Origin: Pararge aegeria | Lineage: Eukaryota > Arthropoda > Insecta > Lepidoptera > Nymphalidae | Direction: 5' to 3' | DNA: 64,000 bases | Assembly (NCBI RefSeq): GCF_905163445.1 | Contig: NC_053202.1 | Location: 5,208,001-5,272,000, forward strand | Shown here: positions 19,903 to 30,413 of the stretch, in pieces | Layout: each line of letters begins with the position of its first letter | Numbering within the stretch: position 1 is the stretch's first letter | The notes under the pieces: generated by a model | What the model was told of the DNA's origin: nothing | Seen by the model: the letters and a program-made list of their open reading frames with translations, nothing else | The model's database searches: none | Program-made: the position numbers and the translations under genes

Positions 19903-20027
19903 CGCAAAGCCCACCAACCTGTATTGAAGCAGCGTGGTTGTGCTCTAAAACTGTCTCCCCTATGAGAGAGGAGACCTGCTCCCAAAAGAGTTAATAGGCT
20001 GTGTTGGACGTATGATGATTATAACAA
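19903..20027 (+). mobile_element. SINE-F 3' part
   Basis: AAGCCCACCAACCTGTATTG, GAAGCAGCGTGGTTGTGCTC and CTGTCTCCCCTATGAGAGAG, ending CGTATGATGATT. Confidence 0.6.
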
Positions 20028-20799
20028 TTACCTACTTTTGATTTTTAATTTATATTTTTATTTAACTAGTTTTTTTCTGTGCAGCATTTCTATTATTATA
20101 TATATAATCACATATAATTAAAGTATAAGTGTTCGCATAGCCACCCACCCTCCTTTTTAAAATTTATTTCTCGTTATGCGGTGTCTTTTTATGCAGGTCT
20201 TCTTAAAGGCCCCAGCCAAAATATTCAATTCATTATATATTATGCCGAAGAGAAAGCACAATAGTGAATCACGACCGTCGACCACGGCGGACTGAACGTC
20301 TTAACTGTGTTCCCGACTCGTATATAAATAGAAAGTAGGACAGGATGTAGGTGCGTATCTAGATTCTAGATGCAGGTAGACAAAGCGTGTACCTAACCTA
20401 AGGTTATGAATGTTTAACGATGTACTTCATGTTTTTAAGGGGCTACTATTTAAAGCGATCGGTAAATTCATACAATTCAACATCAGAAATGTCGTTTGTA
20501 AATAGGAAATTATTTACAAGTAATTCTTTAAATGTACTGTGACGGTGACTACTAGTCATTCCTAAAAAACGATAAACACAAGTTTTTTTTAATTTTTTAT
20601 AGTTCGATGTAAAAGAGGATTCCTATATTGGGTGTAAGCGTCGCGGTGCGGCGGCCGTATCAATTCAATCAATTAATAAAATATTCTAAAAGGTAAATAA
20701 TTAAATTGATCAGCTGCTTCAGAATTTCTAAATGCAGAAATCAATGTTTACATTTTAAACACTGATGTAGTGAACGTTCATTTTTGAATATTGCTCAAA
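20028..20799. other. No recognisable gene
   Basis: It contains a TATA-like string (GTATATAAATAG at 20321) without an initiator at the right spacing, and a GC-richer spot (GCGTCGCGGTGCGGCGGCCG at 20638). Neither is enough for a call. Confidence 0.4.
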
Positions 20800-21064
20800 G
20801 TCAGGTCCCCTCCCATAATGAGAAGGGATTATGGCCATAGTCCACCACGCTAGCCTAGTGCGGTTTGGTGGGCTCCATCAAACTTTGAGAACATTATGGA
20901 GAACAGGCATGCAGGTTTTCTCACGATGTTTTCCTTCACCGTTGAAGCAAGTGATATTCTTAATGCTTAAAACGCACATAAATTAGAAAAGTTAGGGGTG
21001 CGTGCTGGGATTCGAACGCGGCTCCCCGAAAGTGAAGTCGAAGTACTCCCCACTGAGATGCTGT
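20800..21064 (-). mobile_element. SINE-B, near full length
   Basis: TCCCCTCCCATAATGAGAAG, GTCCACCACGCTAGCCTAGT, GTTTTCCTTCACCGTTGAAG, then the reversed B-box GGGATTCGAACGCGGCTCCC and head ACTCCCCACTGAGATGCTGT. Confidence 0.8.
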
Positions 21065-21094
21065 GAGTGTGCTGTGAGTGTGCTGTGAGTGTGC
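21059..21094 (+). repeat. Short tandem repeat, 11-bp unit
   Basis: GCTGTGAGTGT is repeated three times at the edge of the SINE-B head. Confidence 0.75.
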
Positions 21095-21147
21095 TTAATT
21101 GAAATGCATACTAATATAAAGTTTTTTTTTTTCTATAGACAAAAAAG

Positions 21148-21398
21148 CTTGGGTGTGAATTATTGCTCTAACCAGGTTGCTCTTCTAACAGTTTTAAATG
21201 ACAATGTGAGATGGTGATAACAAAAAAAAACACCCGGCTAAGTTTGTTGTGGGCTTATTCTAACACCAGAACGCGTTTTGAACTCTCGTAGCTTTAGTTT
21301 TAAGGTAACGATGTAATTTTCATGTTATGTACGCATCAAAAGTGCCACCTATCGGCCTACTTGAATAAAGATATTTTTGACTATGACTTTGACTTTAA
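21148..21398 (+). mobile_element. LINE-A 3' end
   Basis: GCTTGGGTGTGAATTATTGC, CCGGCTAAGTTTGTTGTGGG, AAAGTGCCACCTATCGGCCT and the tail GACTATGACTTTGACTTT. Confidence 0.75.
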
Positions 21399-22145
21399 AA
21401 TGCGAGATTTAAAAAAATGCATTTGCAACACATGCATGACTCGACCACTTATCTTATTTTTGTGAAATTAGGCAAAGAAATAATATGCTATCCTGGTATT
21501 ATCCCGGAAAAATTAAAAGGGTTCCTGTAGGATTTCTAAGTCACGGACAACAGCATGTGTAAGTAAATAAAGTACACCGTACATTAAGCAAAACAGGTTA
21601 CATATAGGAACAAACTTCTATACATACTTAATGACGATAGAATTATTGGTAATGACTAGAAAAGCGAGTTAGTTGAGGAAAATAGTTTTCTACGTGTTTA
21701 CGCAAGTGAAAGCCATACCGGAACTTGAGGCTGGATTACTTTGGAAATACGATACCTTCCAGACTAATATAATGCACTTAACATTATATATATGATCGTG
21801 CTTCGTTAGCAATTTAATTATAACTAGTAGTCTTCTAAATTTAGTGCAGTGTGGTGACGGCTGCTGGTGTCGTATGAAGCGAATAAGGGTATAAAGGAAA
21901 ACAGAGAACGTTAAGCAGCGTCTCCTGTGCTACTGACCATCAGCGTAGTGGGGTTATACCATTTACAAAAGCATTGTCGGGGAAGGTTGAAGTCGGACAG
22001 GCGGTTGGTGTAAAAAATAAACCCAAACAACAAATATATATTTTGAAGACTTAAAGGGGCAAAGATATGAAGAAGACTTCTCACCAGTAGCCCACAACAA
22101 CACTGCCGGGTTAAATTCCTCCCCAGGGGAGGGTTTGCCCAAAAT
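21399..22145. other. No recognisable gene
   Basis: Unclassified. A 7-bp palindrome CCTCCCCAGGGGAGG lies near 22120. The minus frames at 21911-22247 run into the SINE-A head and are not genes. Confidence 0.4.
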
Positions 22146-22400
22146 GACGGGTTCGTGATGGCATGGCAGTGGGCAGCGAATCTGCTTTCTGAGTCCAAGG
22201 CCGTGGGTTCGATTCCAACAACTGGAAAATGTTTGTGTGATGAACATGAATGTTTTTCCGTGTCTGTGTGTTTATCTGTTTATTATAAGTATTTATGTAT
22301 ATTATTCAAAAAAATATTCATCAGTCATCTTAGTTCCCATAACACAAGCTACGCTTACTTTAGATGGCGATGTGTGTATTAGTATTTATATTATATATTT
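22146..22400 (+). mobile_element. SINE-A, A-box damaged
   Basis: GTGGGCAGCGAATCTGCTTT, GTGGGTTCGATTCCAACAAC (B-box), TTTGTGTGATGAACATGAAT, then ACACAAGCTACGCTTACTTT joined early to GATGGCGATGTGTGTATTAG (GGGGCTA lost). Confidence 0.8.
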
Positions 22401-22483
22401 TATTATATTATTAGTAGCACAGAGGACGCTGCTGCTCGTTCTCTATTATATTCCCTTAGTTTATCGTATAACACCCGCGAGTA

Positions 22484-22640
22484 CGTTGGAAAAGAGCAAC
22501 TGCTGAGTTTCTTGCCGGCTTTTTCTTGGTAGAATCTGCCTGCCGAACCGGTGGTAGTCACTACAAACAGACAGACTTGACGTTTCAAAGGTGCTTATAT
22601 TAGGCCTACTTAAAATAAATGAATTTTGAATTGTGTGTCA
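22484..22640 (+). mobile_element. LINE-B 3' tail
   Basis: TTGGAAAAGAGCAACTGCTG, GCCTGCCGAACCGGTGGTAG, GACAGACTTGACGTTTCAAA, ATTAGGCCTACTTAAAATAA, ending TGAATTTTGAATTG. Confidence 0.75.
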
Positions 22641-23004
22641 CGTTTCTCTAGCACCGCTGCCATCTTTGTCAAAAGACAACGACCTTTTATTAGCAATTCC
22701 AACAATCGCTCTGACCCGGTTTTCGAAAAGAGCCCAAAATTTTGCACAAACAGAAATTCTTTGTCTGACTGACACACTTAAATTCGTTTAGGCGGAATAA
22801 GTCGAATTCGTTAATTTGCATCATAAAGTCGCGTATTAGCACTGTGCTGAGTGACTCACAAGGAAACGTGAAATTTTAAGTGTGCCGACGAACTGTGATT
22901 CGGCGGTCCACGGTGTCTTATACCAAATGAAAGGTCTTAGTGTAGGGCTTCTGCAAAACAACTCATTTTCTTGCATATCAGACCTATCGTTCCCTAGTAC
23001 ATCA
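22641..23004. other. No recognisable gene
   Basis: It includes TATACCAAATGAAAGGTCTT (22919), a phrase I associate with dispersed insect repeats, but no boundaries are visible. Confidence 0.35.
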
Positions 23005-23150
23005 TCATATCAACCCCTCCCTCACCGGCCCACTACAGAGCACGGGTCTCCTCCTACGATGAGAGGGGGTTAAGGCCGTAGTCCACAACGCTGGCCCAGT
23101 GCGGTTTGGTGGACTTCACACACCTTAGAGAACATTATTGAGAACTCTCA

Positions 23151-23338
23151 GGTATGCAGGTTTGTCTGGGAAGTATACAACGGGTTCCCCGGACGTCCAA
23201 TATAGCCAACGAGATGGACATGCCGTGGTGGTTTTTAGTTCGGGTAAACGAGTCCCACATAACCTCTGTCCTGCCCAAAAGGACAGAGGTAGCCATAAAG
23301 CTTTTCCACCACGACAAAAAAAAAAGGTATGCAGGTTT
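23151..23338. repeat. 13-bp target-site duplication
   Basis: GGTATGCAGGTTT occurs at 23151-23163 and again at 23326-23338, exactly bracketing the insert 23164-23325. Confidence 0.9.
23164..23325 (+). mobile_element. LINE-K 3' end with poly(A), 162 bp
   Basis: It carries ATGCCGTGGTGGTTTTTAGT, ACGAGTCCCACATAACCTCT and a final run of A. Flanked by a 13-bp duplication, it is a 5'-truncated target-primed insertion. A stem of 11 bp (23262-23272 with 23280-23290) lies some 25 nt before the poly(A). A relative lies at 44270-44613. Confidence 0.75.
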
Positions 23339-23345
23339 CCTCACG

Positions 23346-23430
23346 GACTTTGGCTTTACTTTCGAGCCGGGAATTCGAACCCCACGCACATCTCTAACTT
23401 TTCTAAGTTATGTGCGTTTTAAGTAAATAA
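23346..23430 (+). mobile_element. SINE-B head, inverted relative to its neighbour
   Basis: TTTGGCTTTACTTTCGAGCC, B-box GGGAATTCGAACCCC, then CTCTAACTTTTCTAAGTTAT and GTGCGTTTTAAGTAAATAAA. Confidence 0.65.
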
Positions 23431-24186
23431 AATACCACTTCAACGATGCATCCTGATTACGACCGAAGGAAATTTTTGTATCCGGAAAAACAATTTATTC
23501 TGCAGGATCGTTGTTCTCAGTTGCGGGCGTCAGCTAGTAGGTAGGTTTATCTGTTACACATTTAAGGGAACTATAACGTAAGTCTTAACAATTTCGGTTC
23601 AAAATTAAACAACAAACCATTTGAACTAAATACGTACAAAACATGGTCAGTTGGTACTTTCTTATGTTAATACATAGAGAATGACCGCCGAAGCGTAGAC
23701 AATTGAACTCGATAGCTTCCTGTACATTAAACACGCATAATGCTGTCCATTGAAGGAATATTTGGAAAAAAAATGCTAGAGACATTTTTTTTATTTTGGC
23801 AAAGGGTTGCAATTCCGTCGGGATTATTTGTTGCTAGAATTTAGCGCCGCATCCTTTAGATTTTTTTCCTGAACATTGAACATAAATTATTTCTGTGACG
23901 ATTTGGCTGTCAAAGTTCTTATTTACCGAATGAACAATAGCAAAACGAAGGTAGTACCCATGTTTAAAATTAACAAAATTTTCGTACAGTTATCAAAATA
24001 ATTTAATTAAACTGTAATTTTATTAAATCATTCAGTTTTGCAGGAAAATAAACTTAATAACCTCACATTAACTCATTCACTCAGTCACTATTTACAAATT
24101 TTAGTTACTTGAAAATAAGGTCTAGAAATGATCTCTGAAATCTGAATTCCCAACCGATAGTAGAGTCACCATAAACCAACAAAGAT
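23431..24186. other. No recognisable gene
   Basis: AT-rich. The minus frame at 23585-23812 has no family motif. Confidence 0.4.
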
Positions 24187-24302
24187 TTTGCGTTGCGGTA
24201 CGATGCCTTATAGAAACCAATAATGGATATTTTGCTTATTAACTGCCACACAACTTAACAGTTAGCCCGCTACGATTGCAGTCAAGAGCTAACTTGTAGA
24301 GG
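24187..24302 (+). mobile_element. SINE-C 3' part, first of two local copies
   Basis: TTTTGCGTTGCGGTACGATG, GCCTTATAGAAACCAATAAT, then GCCCGCTACGATTGCAGTCA and GAGCTAACTTGTAGAG. Confidence 0.65.
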
Positions 24303-24344
24303 ACTTAACAAGGTTAGGTTAAGTTTATTATTATAATTTTTAAT

Positions 24345-24545
24345 TTCTATATTTTCTCTGTTCTGGTCTGATGGGAGGCTTGGGCCATGCATTGATTCCA
24401 CCTTACCGACAAATATGTGCTGCCAAGCGATTTTGCGTTGCGGTACGATGCCTTATCGAAACCAATAAGGGATATTTTGTTTATTAACTGCCACACCCCT
24501 TACCAGTCAGCCCACTACGATTGCAGTCAAGAGCTAACTTGTAGA
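24345..24545 (+). mobile_element. SINE-C, second local copy, tRNA head missing
   Basis: CTGTTCTGGTCTGATGGGAG, ACCTTACCGACAAATATGTG, then the same 118-bp end as 24187-24302 with about ten differences. The shared variant GCGTTGCGGTACGATGCC, unlike other SINE-C copies, points to a local duplication and not to two independent insertions. Confidence 0.65.
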
Positions 24546-25379
24546 GAAATAGTTTTTTTTACAAGCTTGGCAATATGTCTGGAGTGCAACTTTTACCTAA
24601 CAAAACTTTTCGAAATAAAATTGCATAGAAGTAATAATAGAGCTAAATAAACCTTTACAGCTTAAGAAAACACTCGAGAGCGAGTAAATGGTAACTCAAA
24701 GCCCAAAGTAATCCGTGTAATCCTTTAAATAAATACACTAAATACCACTTGAAAGGTTTCTTCCGTAATAGCCCGCCACCCAAGAAAGTATTTTAATAGA
24801 ATTCGCTACTTAACTAATGCTCTAACTTAGTTTTGCGCTACTGCTGTTCAATGGGTTTAGAATACGTCAATTTTGTCGTTTAATACCCATAAATAATCCG
24901 GGTCACAGTTTTGGGTGGTATTTCTTATAATTTTGTCAAGGCGATTGAGTTTATTACCCACTGCTCGACACAAAAATGCTAGTACATAATATTATTCAGA
25001 TAAGCATCACAACAAAGATGGTCTCTTAAAATTTTGCATGCCTATGTTAATCTGTAGACAATTCGATATTATTATGAAATGCTGCTGATCTGACGATAGA
25101 GTCGGAAGGTGGCCAAAATAGTTAAAAGGTGCATACCATGATAATATTTTGAGGGTAGTCGATATTTACAACCCTATGTTATTTACTCACAATAATTCAC
25201 CCTTATTCAACCAATCCGCACTACCTTGTGAACTCTTTTATTAATTAAAATTGGTCCAACATATCTCCTAATTGTTTACTTTATACTGTTAAATATGTAC
25301 TGTTTGTGTAAGTTTCATTTGTTCTTTTTTTACAATTTATTTCAGTTTTTTAATAAAAATTAACTCTAGTTATAGTAAT
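24546..25379. other. No recognisable feature
   Basis: Unclassified AT-rich sequence without gene signals. Confidence 0.4.
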
Positions 25380-25645
25380 AGACGCGGCAAATAACTCAGT
25401 ATGATACTGGGAGCGGACTGAAAATCAGCACTGAGCATTGTTGCTAATGTTCAGCATAAGGCTGTGTTTGCGGCCATTTGCCATTTTGTTAATATTAATT
25501 GATAAATATTTAGTTAAAAATCTTTAAGGACAAAAGATCCTGGAGGGTCAAAGTGCATCCGCTGAAGCGGGCCTCATTACAAGATAGATAGTTAAAAATC
25601 TTGTGTTAACAATAGTGTATGGCAATAAAGGATTATTATTATTCC
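25380..25645 (+). mobile_element. LINE-H 3' end
   Basis: GGACTGAAAATCAGCACTGA, then CAGCATAAGGCTGTGTTTGC and a terminal GTATGGCAATAAAGGATTAT followed by ATT repeats. It resembles 38395-38600 in layout (GGCTGAAAACCAGTGCTGCG). Confidence 0.45.
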
Positions 25646-25731
25646 TAATTAATAAGGTAAGTACCCTCTTGAGCACTTGGTGTATGAGTGTGTACCAAAC
25701 TAGTGCTTCATACAGGGATTTTCCCATTTAG

Positions 25732-25792
25732 GTAAGGTCGTAGTCCACCACGCTGGCCAAGTGCGGATTGGTAGACTTCACACACCTTTGAA
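25732..25792 (-). mobile_element. SINE-B fragment
   Basis: GTCGTAGTCCACCACGCTGG, then GCGGATTGGTAGACTTCACA. It fuses directly to SINE-F at 25793. Confidence 0.6.
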
Positions 25793-26045
25793 TCACGACG
25801 TCTTAGGTTCGAAACAAATTATGTAAGGTATTGTGTATTTTGTATGAAAGAATTTTCGGTACCAGCCCGAGATTAGGAAGTTGGCGGTCAGCGGTTATCA
25901 GCTCTCGTGCTTCGATTAGCACTTAATTGTGGTAATAGTCGTAGCCCACCAACCCGTATTGGAGCAGCGTGGTTGGTCTATGCTTTAAAACAGTATATTC
26001 TATGAGAGACGAGGCCCAGAAGCATGTTAACAGGATGATGAATAA
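25793..26045 (+). mobile_element. SINE-F, most of the element
   Basis: CACGACGTCTTAGGTTCGAA (B-box region), ATTGTGTATTTTGTATGAAA, AGCCCGAGATTAGGAAGTTG, CCACCAACCCGTATTGGAGC and TATTCTATGAGAGACGAGGC, with a GATGATGAAT end. Confidence 0.65.
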
Positions 26046-26571
26046 AATACCTACCTAAGAAGGAGAGTAGGGTTAGTGAGCACTAAACTGAAGGGGTGGA
26101 ACTGGGTATGAAAGCTTGTCCACTAATAAAAACCTTAACATCTTTCCATAATACCATAGCATTTACATTGTCGTCAGACACTCAACAGTCCCAAAGCCCA
26201 TATTGGCAATCCATCATATGTACTAGATGCAATTGTAAATGTTGTGTTGTCCATTTTTGGCCGTCTTTTTGTCCGAAATACCCGGTGGTCATTTAAGCAC
26301 CTTGCTTGTTCGGTGTTCCGAATATTTAGTGATGCTCGATTGACGTACGTGATGTATATTTTTTATCTATTATCGATAACTTTTTGTAGACGCGAAATCT
26401 ATTTAAATTCACGGCAATTTTTTCCTCATCTGTATGTATTAGCGTGTTTTTTTTTATATTTCTATATTTCCGAGGTTTTTCGTGATTAAATAGTAAAGTA
26501 AATAGATTTTATTTCATTGATATATTGCTGTGGCATTTATTTTTTTACTAACTACTTGTAATTGACTTACT
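26046..26571. other. No recognisable gene
   Basis: Two overlapping plus frames (26096-26489) contain no recognisable motif and look incidental. Confidence 0.4.
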
Positions 26572-26795
26572 GCCGACTGGCGCAGTGGGCAGCGACCCTG
26601 CTTTCTGAGTCCAAGGCCGTGGGTTCGATTCCCACTACTGGAGAATGTTTGTCAGTGTCTCGGTGTTTATATGAATATTCTATGTCTTTATGTATATTAT
26701 TTATGAAAATATTAATCAGTTATCTTAGTACCCATAACACAAGCTACGCCTTTTTTGGGGCAATGAGTGTATTGTCATATTTATTTATTTTATTT
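26572..26795 (+). mobile_element. SINE-A, full length with small deletions
   Basis: GCCGACTGGCGCAGTGGGCA, GTGGGTTCGATTCCCACTAC, AGTACCCATAACACAAGCTA, then an eroded end GGGGCAATGAGTGTATTGTC and TTTAT tail. Confidence 0.85.
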
Positions 26796-28804
26796 CATTT
26801 GCAGTATACATTTTATAGTTTTAAGGAAACTTAAAACCTATCAATCGAGGAATCAAAAGAACAGCTGAAAAGGAAATGTATGGTGTTACTTTAAACACCT
26901 AATTATCGTTCGTGAAGTGAATGAGGCACTGACATATAGATAACCAGAATGTGTTTATTATACATCATTCTTTTTTACTTAATTGGCATTGCCATTGCAA
27001 TTTTTTTATTATTACACTTTCTCAGCTCCTAAGCATGATGTTATATACCACCCTATAAGGTTTCTGAATTTCTAAATGGGAATTCATAGAAACATTAATA
27101 ACCTACTTCCCCTACTTAATCCCTTTAGAGGTGAAAATTTAATAAGTTTGCAGAATTGGATACATCAAATACAACTGGAAGTTCTACGTATAAACGCATT
27201 CAGAAATCTTTAAATTTTTTATGAGTATTGATTCAAAATATCGATATCGATACCCTTCATTTTATATAACACCCATCCCTTTACGGACACTCAAGCCTAC
27301 TTATTCATAACTAATTTTGGGAGAAAAAAAATCTTGTTCGCGACAACTGAACAGAATGGGTTAGGAGGCTTAATCCCGTATTTTTTTCTAAGATGGACAA
27401 TGTGCTTGACCATATTGAGGATGCGTGACGGACAGGCGTATGCGGTACGGGTGTGCGAAAGTTATGCGCACTTTAACCGATTTTGAGAAGAGTTTCCAAA
27501 CAACTCTGTTCCTCCGACAAGTCCGCATTCGTGCAGTAGATCTTATGCTATTGAATAGAATTATTACTAGTTATGTAATTATTGGTTTAAACTCTTAGAA
27601 TTGAAAGCATGTTAAAATGATACATTTTGATGCTATTGTAGAAAGTATTTAAATTGACAAAATGCTAGCGTGTATTGAACTACGTTTTTTGATTAATTTG
27701 CTTAAAAAAACAAGGAAATATTATGAACGGTAGTTGACTAAAAGAGTATTGAGGGAGAATACCCGATTGGGTATAATTAGACGGTCTCTCTCTCTAATTT
27801 AGCTATTTTAGCTTGCGTTCTGGTATAATAACTAGTATAATTCGTTCAGCCAACAAAATATATTAGGAACTTTTCAAACTATTTAATAGTTTCAACCTCG
27901 TAATAGAAACAAGAGCAAAGAATATGAAAAAAATGGAATAAAAAACCACTATTTTAAAAAATCCAACTTTATGAGCAAATGCATAAATGTATTTTTCAAA
28001 GAGTAACCTTTCAAAATTTGAAAATAATTTATTTGGGCAGTATAAAATAGGCAGTATGCAAGTGTGTCTATTTGAAGTGCCTTCACCGGTTTGGAACGCA
28101 GATTTAATCTAATCCTAAGGGCCAATCTCACTGCTCTGTTATAAAAGCAAGCAAAACAGAACCAAGCTATACGTCCAAATATAAAAATTACATTGAAGAT
28201 TCTCAGAGTGAATTTTTGAATATTAATTTGTAAACCTAATTTCTCTTATATAATTTTTTATCAATTGTTATTTATGAGATCAATTTGGTTTCTATGTGCG
28301 TGAATAAACATTATTATTTAGGCACATAAATAATTTTTTAATCTGAATCCCAAAACTTTCCTGCTTGCTCTACCGCCCGTGCTATGCTCGTGTCGATTTG
28401 CGAATTATAATCTCTTGTACTTATTGTCCACAGCCTGCTTCAGCGCCGCCGAGCCGCCTTGCCACACAAAAGTTGTATGTATACAGGATGTTTCATGGCA
28501 AAAAAAAAAAAATATATATATATATTCTAATATCGGAATAAGAATTGCGAAATCGATTATGTTGACTATCTCAGCCTATGTCTTGACCAATTAATTCTGC
28601 CACGGTTTGCATAGTTTGCAGCACCAAATGTTTGACATCATTCTTTTGCTAGAGTATCTGGTGGTGTAATAGTAACATTACAATCTAATTTTATTTTATT
28701 ATTTACATGAATTAATAGCAACACAAAATTCTAAACAACAGTTCGTAGGAAGAAGGAAAATAGGTTAGGAAAATGTGCAATAAAGTAGCAGGTAACAAAA
28801 CAAT
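26796..28804. other. Longest stretch without a recognisable repeat or gene
   Basis: About 2 kb of AT-rich sequence. I noted only ATCGATATCGAT at 27240, CAGGATGTTTCATGGC at 28482 next to an A/TA run, and no open frame above 71 codons. It may be unique intergenic or intronic DNA. Confidence 0.45.
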
Positions 28805-29090
28805 GCCAAAGTCAAAGTTAGTTATTTCTTTATTCAAATAGGCCCAAAGGTGGCACTTTTGAAGCATACGTTTCATGTGTACATGCTAATGAGATGATGG
28901 TGATAACTACATTCGTTAAGTTATACCAAAGCTACTAGGGTTCCAAACGTTTCCTGGTCTAACAAGAAGCTCGCAACAAACTTAGCCTGGTATTTTTTGT
29001 TACCACCATCCACATTGTCATTTAAAACTACTTAAAAAGCAACCTGGTTAGAGCAATCATTCAACCCCAAGCTTTTTTGTCATTTAGGTA
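28805..29090 (-). mobile_element. LINE-A 3' end
   Basis: GTCAAAGTTAGTTATTTCTT, AGGTGGCACTTTTGAAGCAT, GGGTTCCAAACGTTTCCTGG and GAGCAATCATTCAACCCCAA, reverse orientation. Confidence 0.7.
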
Positions 29091-29518
29091 ATCAATATTA
29101 CAATATTATGAATGTAATCAAGGTATACTTAGCTCCTAAACTGAAATTACAGTTATAAAAATATGTCGTACTAATTACACACTATTACTTAAATAAATAA
29201 AAGGTAGATAAGCATCGCTACCATTGTCTATTAGGAACGTTACAAATACGACCCCACTATTTTTAGACCTGTCAAATTTGTATTGCTTACAAATTGTACA
29301 CAAAAAAAAAATTGCGTCTTATTACCCGCGGAAAAGTTACATAACTTATAAAAGTGACAAAAAAGTTTAATGATGCGATTTCGTAAAACCTATTTAGCTT
29401 TTCTAGACAATCTTAAACTAAACTTAAACTAACTTTTAAAATAATTAGTAGATCCGGCCAATTATTCTAATTTAATTAAAAAAACACAATAGCGAGTACA
29501 CGTGATAAAACAATAAAT
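29091..29518. other. No recognisable feature
   Basis: AT-rich. Nothing recognised before the local repeat cluster. Confidence 0.4.
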
Positions 29519-29745
29519 TAATAAGAACATCCTGTGCACTCATCGGTCATTCATGTTGTACTTTTTTTCCACCTTGTCTTGATGGCAGGCTGCCCTAGTC
29601 CTTATTATTATATCATTGGTCACTTACAATAGCATTACACGATCAATGTACTTTACAATATGGCAACATCGTTTGAGAATTATTAATGATGTGTTAGTAG
29701 CACACCGCACTTTATTACTTATTATTTGTCAATAAAGAAACATTA
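29519..29745 (+). repeat. Local repeat X, copy 1
   Basis: CATCGGTCATTCATGTTGTA, TATATCATTGGTCACTTACA, ATATGGCAACATCGTTTGAG and TTATTTGTCAATAAAGAAAC. Matches copy 4 closely, and copies 2 and 3 partly. Confidence 0.7.
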
Positions 29746-29864
29746 ATTATTAACCGAGAATTATTAATGATTTAATAAATACCAGCACAGCTGGCATAAG
29801 CTCAGACGAAAATTATATCACTTAATATAAAACTAACATGTCCAGTTGCCATAGCACGGCAACA

Positions 29865-29960
29865 GAGAATTTGGGAAGTTTACCTCCGTGAGTTATTAAA
29901 ATTATATTATCAGGATAGTATTTCCACTTGTGCGCCAATGCTCGAGGAGTTGATAAAGCT
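29865..29960 (+). repeat. Fragment of the element nested at 39528
   Basis: TTTCCACTTGTGCGCCAATG, then GAGTTGATAAAGCTGTGAGA with AGAAGATAAA. The same order occurs at 39674-39726. Confidence 0.55.
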
Positions 29961-29989
29961 GTGAGAGAAGATAAAGAAAACAGAAGAAT

Positions 29990-30251
29990 ATAAAATAACA
30001 CCATGTACTGAGAGTACATGGTGTTGTCAGTCAATGTTGTAGATTTTTTTATATCTTGTCATGAACGCAGTCTGCTCAAGTCCATGTACGAGTATAATTG
30101 GTCACTCACAAAAGAACAACTCGATCAATATTCTTTATTACTCTCCATTATTTATTTTTTCAATATACCAACCTTCTTGCAGATTATCCACTCCGCTTTC
30201 ATCTCTCACCAGATAGTAAAATGAATGTTAAAATGCAAAATGTAAATTGTT
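29990..30251 (+). repeat. Local repeat X, copy 2
   Basis: CTTGTCATGAACGCAGTCTG, TGGTCACTCACAAAAGAACA, TTTATTACTCTCCATTATTT and TCCGCTTTCATCTCTCACCA. It runs straight into a LINE-B tail. Its start is altered by a 13-bp fold-back (29997-30025). Confidence 0.7.
29997..30025. repeat. Perfect 13-bp inverted repeat, 3-nt loop
   Basis: AACACCATGTACT (29997-30009), GAG, AGTACATGGTGTT (30013-30025). Copy 4 of repeat X has AACACCATGTACACTGATCG here, so the right arm is the novel one. Confidence 0.88.
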
Positions 30252-30413
30252 GATGTTGGAAAAGAGCAACTGCTGAGTTTCTTGCCGGCTTCTTCTCGGT
30301 AGAATCTGCCTTCCGAACCGGTGGTAGAATCACTACAAACAGACAGACTTGACGTTTCAAAAGTGCTTATATGCCTACTTGAAATAAATTAATTTTGAAT
30401 TTGAATTTGAATT
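30252..30413 (+). mobile_element. LINE-B 3' tail
   Basis: GATGTTGGAAAAGAGCAACT, CTTCCGAACCGGTGGTAGAA, CAGACTTGACGTTTCAAAAG, ending in a GAATTT repeat. Confidence 0.75.

Larger units (their letters stand above)
23005..23345 (-). mobile_element. SINE-B 3' part split by a poly(A) LINE insert
   Basis: TATCAACCCCTCCCTCACCG, GGGTTAAGGCCGTAGTCCAC and CAGGTATGCAGGTTT (ending at 23163) continue after the insert at 23326 as GGTATGCAGGTTTCCTCACG. Reversed SINE-B. It then stops abruptly and meets a plus-strand SINE-B head. Confidence 0.75.

Noticed and set aside
20321..20332. TATA box GTATATAAATAG
   Set aside because: No initiator at the usual distance and no transcript-like sequence after it; AT-rich DNA yields such strings often.
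21911..22247. Minus frames of 94-95 codons
   Set aside because: They read through the SINE-A head and have no motif.
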